Below are positions 6,109 through 10,025 of a stretch of 10,025 bases of DNA, piece after piece (position 1 is the stretch's first letter; each line of letters begins with the position of its first letter). The notes beneath the pieces were generated by a model. The model ran no database searches. It saw only the letters and a program-made list of their open reading frames with translations, and was not told the DNA's origin. A program made the translations under genes and the position numbers. The DNA comes from an uncultured Pseudomonadota bacterium (lineage in GTDB: Bacteria; Pseudomonadota; Gammaproteobacteria; Burkholderiales; SG8-39): assembly GCA_903909415.1 (NCBI GenBank), contig CAIVVS010000157.1:1-10025 (forward strand), read 5' to 3'.

Positions 6109-6858
6109 TCAGCGGCCGCCGGTGGCGTCCAGGATGGTGCCGGTGCAGTAGGAAGCCTCGTCCGAGGCCAGCCAGAGGATGGCGCGCGCCACTTCCGCGG
6201 CAGTGCCGATGCGCTTCATGGGCACTGCCTCCTTCACCTTCTCCAACCGGCCCGGCTCGGCTGCGGCGGCATGGATCTCGGTGTCGATGAAGCCGGGGCG
6301 CACCGCGTTCACGCGTATGCCCTCGGTCGCGACTTCGCGGGCCAGTCCGATGGTGAAAGTGTCGATCGCGCCCTTGGTGGCGGCGTAGTCCACGTAGTCG
6401 CCGGCCGCGCCGATGCGCGCGGCGCCCGAGGACAGGTTGACGATGCTGCCGCCGCGCCCGCCATGGCGGGTGGACATGCGCCGCACGGCCTCGCGCGCGC
6501 ACAGGAAGGATCCGACCACGTTGACCGCGAACAGCCGCGTCAGGCGCGCGGCATCGGCCTGGTCCACGCGGGCACGCGCCGCGAGGATGCCGGCGTTGTT
6601 CACCAGCACGTCCAGCCGGCCGAATTCGCGGTCGACGGCGGCGAACAAGCGCAACACATCCTCGTCCACGGACACATCGGCCCGGACCGCCAGCGCGCGA
6701 CCGCCCGCAGCAGCAATGGACGCGACCAGCGCATCGGCGGCGGCGCGGTTGGCGGCGTAGTTGACGCAGACCGCGTACCCCTTCGCGGCGGCCTGGAGGG
6801 CCACCTGCGCGCCTATGCCGCGCCCACCGCCGGTGACCAGCATCACCTCCTGCTCCAT
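6109..6858 (-). CDS. short-chain dehydrogenase/reductase, YgfF-like
   Basis: A 249-residue classical SDR with a full NAD(P)-binding Rossmann fold. The cofactor motif TGGGRGIG is at 9-16, NNAG at 87-90, the catalytic Ser at 143/144 in NLSSGAARIG, and Tyr158-x-x-x-Lys162 in YVDYAATK. The segments SSGAARIGAAGDYVDYAATKGAID and VRPGFIDTEIHA (187-198) closely resemble those I recall for E. coli YgfF, an SDR of unsettled substrate, so I place it in that branch. The spacing from Ser144 to Tyr158 is one residue longer than in many SDRs, as in YgfF. The start at 6858 has AGGGG about 5 bases upstream and follows the second ChrA gene by 8 bases; an ATG at codon 6 would cut the first beta strand. It probably interconverts an alcohol and a ketone in the same pathway as the amidohydrolase. 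Confidence 0.93.
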   Translation of the reverse strand: MEQEVMLVTGGGRGIGAQVALQAAAKGYAVCVNYAANRAAADALVASIAAAGGRALAVRADVSVDEDVLRLFAAVDREFGRLDVLVNNAGILAARARVDQADAARLTRLFAVNVVGSFLCAREAVRRMSTRHGGRGGSIVNLSSGAARIGAAGDYVDYAATKGAIDTFTIGLAREVATEGIRVNAVRPGFIDTEIHAAAAEPGRLEKVKEAVPMKRIGTAAEVARAILWLASDEASYCTGTILDATGGR

Positions 6859-6866
6859 GCCGGCCC

Positions 6867-7400
6867 CTAGCCCATCATTCCGGACATGCCGATCAATGCC
6901 CCCGCCGCGATCAGCCAAAGGGGATTCAGCCGGATGCGCAGGGTCACCACCAGGGCGAGGGCGGTGAGCACGAACTGGATCCAGTGGCGGTCCACCGCCT
7001 CCAGCAGGATCCATCCCGAGGCCAGCACCAGGCCGATGGTGATGGGCGCGAGGCCGGCCAGCATGGTACGCAGCACCCCGCCGCCGGGCATGCGCGCATC
7101 CAGCCGGATCACCACCAGGGTGAAGGTGGCCGGCGGGATGATGATGGCGATGGTCGTGACCGTCGCCCCCAGCAGCCCCGCGACTTCCCAGCCGACCAGG
7201 GTGATCCACATCATGTTCGGTCCGGGCGCGGCCTGCGCCAGCGCGAAGGCATCGGCGAACTGCTTGCTGGTGATCCAGCCGTTGGCATCCACCAGGTAGC
7301 GGTGCATGTCCGGCATCACGCCCTGCATGCCCCCCACCGCCATGCAGGCCAGCAGCAGGAAGTGGGTGAACAGCGCCATCACGTCGACGCGCTCGCTCAT
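6867..7400 (-). CDS. chromate transporter (ChrA/CHR) family half-protein, second of a pair
   Basis: A 177-residue inner-membrane protein equal to one CHR domain. Near the N-terminus ACMAVGGMQGVMPDMHRYLV (18-37) carries the family's GG-containing first helix and loop. LAQAAPGPNMMWITLVGWEVAG (54-75) carries the hallmark PGPN at 59-62. Hydrophobic segments follow at about 72-100, 111-133, 140-157 and 159-175. The start at 7400 is the first good ATG after the previous gene, with GAAGG just upstream; the frame is open further back into the other ChrA gene. Short CHR proteins normally occur as adjacent pairs that work together, and its partner lies 25 bases upstream. Known full-length relatives export chromate. 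The catabolic neighbours and lack of any resistance gene (chrB, superoxide dismutase) make an organic or other oxyanion substrate possible. Confidence 0.9.
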   Translation of the reverse strand: MSERVDVMALFTHFLLLACMAVGGMQGVMPDMHRYLVDANGWITSKQFADAFALAQAAPGPNMMWITLVGWEVAGLLGATVTTIAIIIPPATFTLVVIRLDARMPGGGVLRTMLAGLAPITIGLVLASGWILLEAVDRHWIQFVLTALALVVTLRIRLNPLWLIAAGALIGMSGMMG

Positions 7401-7425
7401 GCCTTCGCCCCGTTTGAAGCGCGCA

Positions 7426-8043
7426 TCAGCTCTGCTCCCGCGCGGCGAGGAAGATGCCGAGCGGCGCCAGCACCGCAAGTACCCCCAGCAGCGGCAGCCG
7501 CAGGATGCCCACGCAGGTGAAGGACACGGCCGCGAACACCCAGGGGCGCCAGCGCCGTTGCATCGAGCCGGCCATCTTGAAGGCCGTGGCCAGGACCAGC
7601 CCGACCGCCACCGCCGACATGCCGGCCAGCGCGTCCTGCGCCAGCGTCGCCTGGCCGAAGCTGTCGTAGGCCATGCCCACGGCGATCATGATGAAGAACG
7701 GCAGTCCCATCAGCCCGGCGATACCGGCGGCGGCGCCGCTGTAACCGGCGTAGTGGTAGCCGATCATCACCGACAGGTTGAGCACGTTCGGCCCCGGCAG
7801 CACCTGCCCCAGGGCCAGCCACTCCGTGAACTCGCGCGCGGTCACCAGCTTCTTCTTCTCGACCAGGATGCGGTAGGCCCAGGGCAGCGTGCCGCCGAAG
7901 CCGGAGATGGCGATTCGGTTGAAGGTGGCGAGGATCTCCAGCGCGCTGACCTCGCGCGGCGGCGGGTCGGTCGGCCGGCGGGGCTTGTCCGACCGTTCAA
8001 GCGTCGGATCGTCGGAGGCGGGCGCGGCGGACGGCGTGGACAT
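7426..8043 (-). CDS. chromate transporter (ChrA/CHR) family half-protein, first of a pair
   Basis: A 205-residue inner-membrane protein with a single CHR domain. A polar, proline-rich cytoplasmic lead (1-34) precedes the first amphipathic/hydrophobic segment with SGFGGTLPWAYRILVEKK (47-64). LALGQVLPGPNVLNLSVMIGY (76-96) holds the PGPN hallmark at 83-86, followed by membrane segments near 103-125, 136-158 and 166-199. It differs from its downstream partner in sequence, as expected for the N- and C-type halves of a heteromeric pair. An in-frame TGA at 8058-8056 lies five codons upstream, so the protein cannot begin earlier. No Shine-Dalgarno precedes the ATG, while GATAAT lies 7-12 bases before it, so the message may be leaderless. 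It is the first gene of the operon with the second half, the SDR and the amidohydrolase. Confidence 0.9.
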   Translation of the reverse strand: MSTPSAAPASDDPTLERSDKPRRPTDPPPREVSALEILATFNRIAISGFGGTLPWAYRILVEKKKLVTAREFTEWLALGQVLPGPNVLNLSVMIGYHYAGYSGAAAGIAGLMGLPFFIMIAVGMAYDSFGQATLAQDALAGMSAVAVGLVLATAFKMAGSMQRRWRPWVFAAVSFTCVGILRLPLLGVLAVLAPLGIFLAAREQS

Positions 8044-8177
8044 CCGGCGATTATCTCAGGCCGAGCCGCCAGCGCGTGCCGGACCCTGACGAAAACACCT
8101 GCCGTGCCCGCGGCGTAAACACGTGCCGTGTTTTGGTGCAAACTCGCCCGCTGCAAATCCCTCTGTCAGGTAAGGCC
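8044..8177. promoter_or_regulatory. divergent regulatory region between ChrA operon and flavin-reductase-like gene
   Basis: This 134-base region separates two divergent operons. On the minus strand GATAAT (8055-8050; 5 of 6 to the -10 consensus) sits directly before the ChrA start without a good -35. On the plus strand TTGGTG (8133-8138) is a fair -35 candidate overlapping a palindrome, but the bases 17 downstream (CAAATC) make a poor -10. An AGGT at 8168-8171 serves the plus-strand gene. The repeats described separately probably bind a regulator controlling one or both directions. Confidence 0.45.
8093..8133. repeat. direct repeat plus 17-base palindrome (operator candidate)
   Basis: AAACACCTGCCGTG (8093-8106) and AAACACGTGCCGTG (8117-8130) are 14-base copies with one mismatch, 24 bases apart start to start. 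The second copy belongs to a perfect palindrome, AAACACG-TGC-CGTGTTT (8117-8133). The first copy is a degenerate version of the same dyad. Placement in a divergent promoter gap, and overlap with a possible -35 box at 8133, fit two binding sites for a dimeric regulator, one strong and one weak. The regulator is not encoded in the window. Confidence 0.6.
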
Positions 8178-8813
8178 ATGCCCGAGTTCGACCCTGCCCT
8201 GCTCACGCCCAAGCAGCGCGCCAAGCTGATCACCGCCAGCGTCGTGCCGCGCCCGATCGCCCTGGTCACCACGCTGGGGCCGGACGGCCCGAACGCCGCG
8301 CCCTTCTCCTTTTTCGGCGCGGCCGGCGGCGCCAACCCGATGCTGATGCTGTCCATCGGCCCCAAGGGCGCGGGCCAGGTGAAGGACACGGTGCGAAACA
8401 TCGAGGCCCTGCCCGAGTTCGTGGTGCACATCGTGGACGAGCGCGACAAGGAAAAGATGAACCTGTGCTCCACCGAATGGGACTACGGCGTGGACGAGAT
8501 CACGCGCTCGGGCTTTCGCGCCGAGCCCTCGCGCAAGGTGCGCCCGCCGCGCCTGGCCGACTGCCCGGTGCAGATGGAATGCAGGCTGGTCCACATCGCC
8601 AAGCTCGGCCCCGGCCCGCAGACCCTGGTCGTCGGCGAGGTGGTGCACTTCCACTACCGCGAGGGCCTGGTGGACATGGACAAGCTCTACGTCAACGTGC
8701 CCGAGATGCACGCCATGGGCCGCATGGAAGGCGCCGACATGTACGTGCGCACCACCGACCGCTTCAGCCTGCGCCGGCCCGACCGTCCCGACGGCACGTC
8801 CTACGGCGACTGA
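8178..8813 (+). CDS. flavin reductase-like, FMN-binding split-barrel protein
   Basis: A 211-residue protein of the flavin-reductase-like domain family, a split beta-barrel that binds FMN; members reduce flavin with NAD(P)H or act as flavoproteins. VVPRPIALVTTLGPDGPNAAPFSFF (22-46) is the family's typical opening, where FMN phosphate contacts lie. MLMLSIGPKGAGQVKDTVRNIEALPEFVVHIVDE (55-88) is the second conserved block (K-DT-RNIE), and LVVGEVVHFHYREGLV (150-165) the third. It has no signal peptide. The start at 8178 has AGGT 6 bases upstream; the frame is open upstream, but that ATG lies inside the repeat region and lacks a ribosome site. No flavin-dependent monooxygenase partner is in the window. 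It lies 67 bases before the oxaloacetate-decarboxylase-like gene, probably in one transcript. Confidence 0.9.
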   Translation: MPEFDPALLTPKQRAKLITASVVPRPIALVTTLGPDGPNAAPFSFFGAAGGANPMLMLSIGPKGAGQVKDTVRNIEALPEFVVHIVDERDKEKMNLCSTEWDYGVDEITRSGFRAEPSRKVRPPRLADCPVQMECRLVHIAKLGPGPQTLVVGEVVHFHYREGLVDMDKLYVNVPEMHAMGRMEGADMYVRTTDRFSLRRPDRPDGTSYGD

Positions 8814-8880
8814 AGGCCCACGGGGTCGACCGGTCACGGCACGAGAACACACGAAACACAACGCATAACAAGGAGCAGGC

Positions 8881-9744
8881 ATGGACTGGACCAAACGGCG
8901 CGACGCCTTCCGGGCGATCCTCGAAGGCAAGCGCTGCGTGCATCCCGGCTCGGTGGCAGACCCGATCTCGGCGCGCATCGCCGAGGACCTGGGATTCGAA
9001 TGCGGCATCTTTGCCGGCTCGGTGGCTTCGCTCGCGGTGCTCGGCGCGCCCGACATCATGCTGCTCACGCTCACCGAATTCGCCGGCCAGGCCTACCGCG
9101 TCAACCGCGCCGGCAACCTGCCGGTGATCGTGGACGCGGACCACGGCTACGGCAACGCGCTGAACGTGCGCCGCGCGGTCGAGGAACTGGAAACCGCCGG
9201 GGTGGCTGCCATGACCATCGAGGACACGCTGCTGCCCGCGGCCTTCGGCGCCGGGGACAAGGCGCAGCTGCTGAGCATCGAGGAAGGCGCCGGCAAGCTG
9301 CGCGCCGCCCTGGACGCGCGGCGCGACCCGCGCCTGTGCATCGTCGGGCGCACCGCGGCCATGTCCATCTCCGGACTGGACGACGCCATCGCCCGCGGCC
9401 GCGCCTACCAGGCGCTGGGCGTGGACGCGATGTTCTTCACCGGCATCAAGACCCGCGCCGAGATGGAGAAGATCGCCGCGGCGATCACCATCCCGATCTG
9501 CGTCGGCGGCGGCAGCGCCGACCTGATGGACCTGGACTACCTCTCGCCGCTGGGCGCGCGCATCTGCCTGCAGGGCCACCCGCCCTACATGGCCGCGATC
9601 CAGGCGACCTACGCGACGCTCAAGGCGCTGCGCGAAGGAACCGCGCCGTCCAGGCTGACCGGCCTCGCCCCGAACGACCTGCTCAAGAAGGTCACGCGCG
9701 ACGCCGACTGGCAGCGCTGGGCTAAGGAATTCCTCGGCGGCTGA
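8881..9744 (+). CDS. isocitrate lyase/PEP mutase superfamily enzyme, oxaloacetate decarboxylase-like
   Basis: A 287-residue TIM-barrel enzyme of the isocitrate lyase/PEP mutase superfamily. Its sequence closely follows what I recall of the Pseudomonas aeruginosa oxaloacetate decarboxylase PA4872: SARIAEDLGFECGIFAGSVASL (30-51), LPVIVDADHGYGNALNV (80-96) with metal-binding Asp85/Asp87, TIEDTLLPAAFG (112-123) with Glu114, and Arg157. His233 in LQGHPPYMAAI matches the His typical of that decarboxylase branch. This argues for decarboxylation of oxaloacetate or a similar 2-oxo-diacid to the mono-acid with Mg2+, rather than C-P bond or isocitrate chemistry (no KKCGH motif). One oddity: the RT-N/D-A pattern reads RTAA, with Ala159 where a polar residue is usual. 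AAGGAG lies 5 bases before the ATG. A job in the last steps of the local pathway, turning a C4 oxo-acid to pyruvate, is plausible. Confidence 0.88.
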   Translation: MDWTKRRDAFRAILEGKRCVHPGSVADPISARIAEDLGFECGIFAGSVASLAVLGAPDIMLLTLTEFAGQAYRVNRAGNLPVIVDADHGYGNALNVRRAVEELETAGVAAMTIEDTLLPAAFGAGDKAQLLSIEEGAGKLRAALDARRDPRLCIVGRTAAMSISGLDDAIARGRAYQALGVDAMFFTGIKTRAEMEKIAAAITIPICVGGGSADLMDLDYLSPLGARICLQGHPPYMAAIQATYATLKALREGTAPSRLTGLAPNDLLKKVTRDADWQRWAKEFLGG

Positions 9745-9768
9745 ACCCCCGCGCCACCGCCGCCGGGG
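9745..9768. other. short convergent gap with a weak dyad
   Basis: This 24-base spacer separates two convergent stop codons. ACCCC (9745-9749) can pair with GGGGT (9765-9769), the last base lying in the Bug stop codon. The 15-base loop and missing T-run make it an unconvincing terminator. Transcripts from the two sides probably overlap. Confidence 0.3.
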
Positions 9769-10025
9769 TCACTCCGCCTTCACCCCGGCTCGGACAACGA
9801 TGTCGCGCATGGCGCGGATCTCCGCCTCGATGCGGCGGGCGAACTCCGGCTGCGGCATGGTGTAGGCGCGCGCGCCGCGTTCCTGGAACGCGTCGCGTAC
9901 CTTGGGCTTGGCCACCCCCCTGGTCAGTTCCGCATGGATGCGCGCGATCACCGCAGGCGGCGTGCCGGCCGGCGCGGCATAGCCGAACCAGATGGGCGCG
10001 TCGTAGTCGGCATAGCCCGACTCGG
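9769..10025 (-). CDS. C-terminal part of a Bug-family (TctC) solute-binding receptor (partial, runs off right edge)
   Basis: The minus-strand frame is open from the window edge to a TGA at 9771-9769, giving 85 codons. Its visible start ESGYADYDAPIWFGYAAPAGTPPAV, followed by IARIHAEL, matches the conserved C-terminal Bug segment (E-GYPDY----W-G--APAGTP--VI-RL). The end, EFARRIEAEIRAMRDIVVRAGVKAE, is the usual final helix of this receptor family. The gene is therefore the last quarter of a normal receptor, not a small protein of its own; the GTG at 9951 is an internal codon. It differs clearly from the Bug protein at 2924-3931, so it is not a recent duplicate. It converges on the oxaloacetate-decarboxylase-like gene. 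Ligand unknown. Confidence 0.93.
   Translation of the reverse strand, partial: ESGYADYDAPIWFGYAAPAGTPPAVIARIHAELTRGVAKPKVRDAFQERGARAYTMPQPEFARRIEAEIRAMRDIVVRAGVKAE

Noticed and set aside
8076..8177. Alternative earlier ATG for the flavin-reductase-like protein
   Set aside because: The extra 34 residues are not family-like, cover the operator repeats and have no ribosome binding site. The family N-terminus starts just after 8178.
9769..9951. A separate 60-residue small protein
   Set aside because: The frame is open to the window edge and its upstream residues continue the Bug C-terminal pattern; the GTG is internal.
1..10025. CRISPR array, tRNA, rRNA, insertion sequence or integrase attachment site
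   Set aside because: No regularly spaced repeats, no tRNA cloverleaf or rRNA-like segment noticed by eye, and no transposase or integrase motifs in any plausible frame. A tool-based scan was not possible.

Overview
The window is very GC-rich and densely coding, with short intergenic gaps. It carries at least two receptors of the Bug/TctC family (solute-binding proteins of tripartite tricarboxylate transport) without their TctA/TctB membrane partners. Orphan Bug receptors in such numbers are typical of Burkholderiales (Bordetella, Achromobacter, Cupriavidus and Comamonadaceae relatives). I therefore read this as a betaproteobacterial accessory catabolic region; the genus cannot be fixed from the sequence. 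I see no RNA genes, insertion sequences, CRISPR arrays or phage genes, and no stretch above 300 bases lacks a gene.

Region A (1-3931, all minus strand; read 3931 down to 1): a Bug receptor; a 140-base gap with a stem-loop and a possible promoter/operator; then a tightly packed set of a LigA-like small subunit, a LigB-like class III extradiol dioxygenase, an isochorismatase-like cysteine hydrolase and a kynurenine-formamidase-like alpha/beta hydrolase. The start of a further gene with a signal-peptide-like N-terminus is cut by the window edge. Junctions inside the block are TAATG (1-base overlap), ATGA (4-base overlap) and a 10-base gap, so co-translation is likely. The enzymes suggest uptake of an aromatic or heteroaromatic acid, oxygenative ring opening, then hydrolysis of amide or formyl-amide products.

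Region B (4013-4537, plus): a GlcG/HbpS-family protein, divergent from the Bug gene across 81 bases.

Region C (8043 down to 4590, minus): a four-gene operon with gaps of 25, 8 and 10 bases. It encodes two half-size chromate-transporter-family (ChrA) membrane proteins, a YgfF-like short-chain dehydrogenase and a TRZ/ATZ-type metal-dependent amidohydrolase. It converges on region B.

Region D (8178-9744, plus): a flavin-reductase-like FMN-binding protein and an isocitrate-lyase-superfamily enzyme resembling oxaloacetate decarboxylase. The 134-base divergent gap with region C holds a direct repeat and a perfect 17-base palindrome, the best operator candidate in the window. A second Bug receptor gene, cut by the right edge, converges on this pair.

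Taken together, the genes could import an acid (Bug), oxidise and open its ring (LigAB), hydrolyse C-N bonds (cysteine hydrolase, formamidase-like hydrolase, amidohydrolase) and feed oxo-acids to central metabolism (SDR, oxaloacetate-decarboxylase-like enzyme). The family calls are strong, but the actual substrate is not visible in the sequence.
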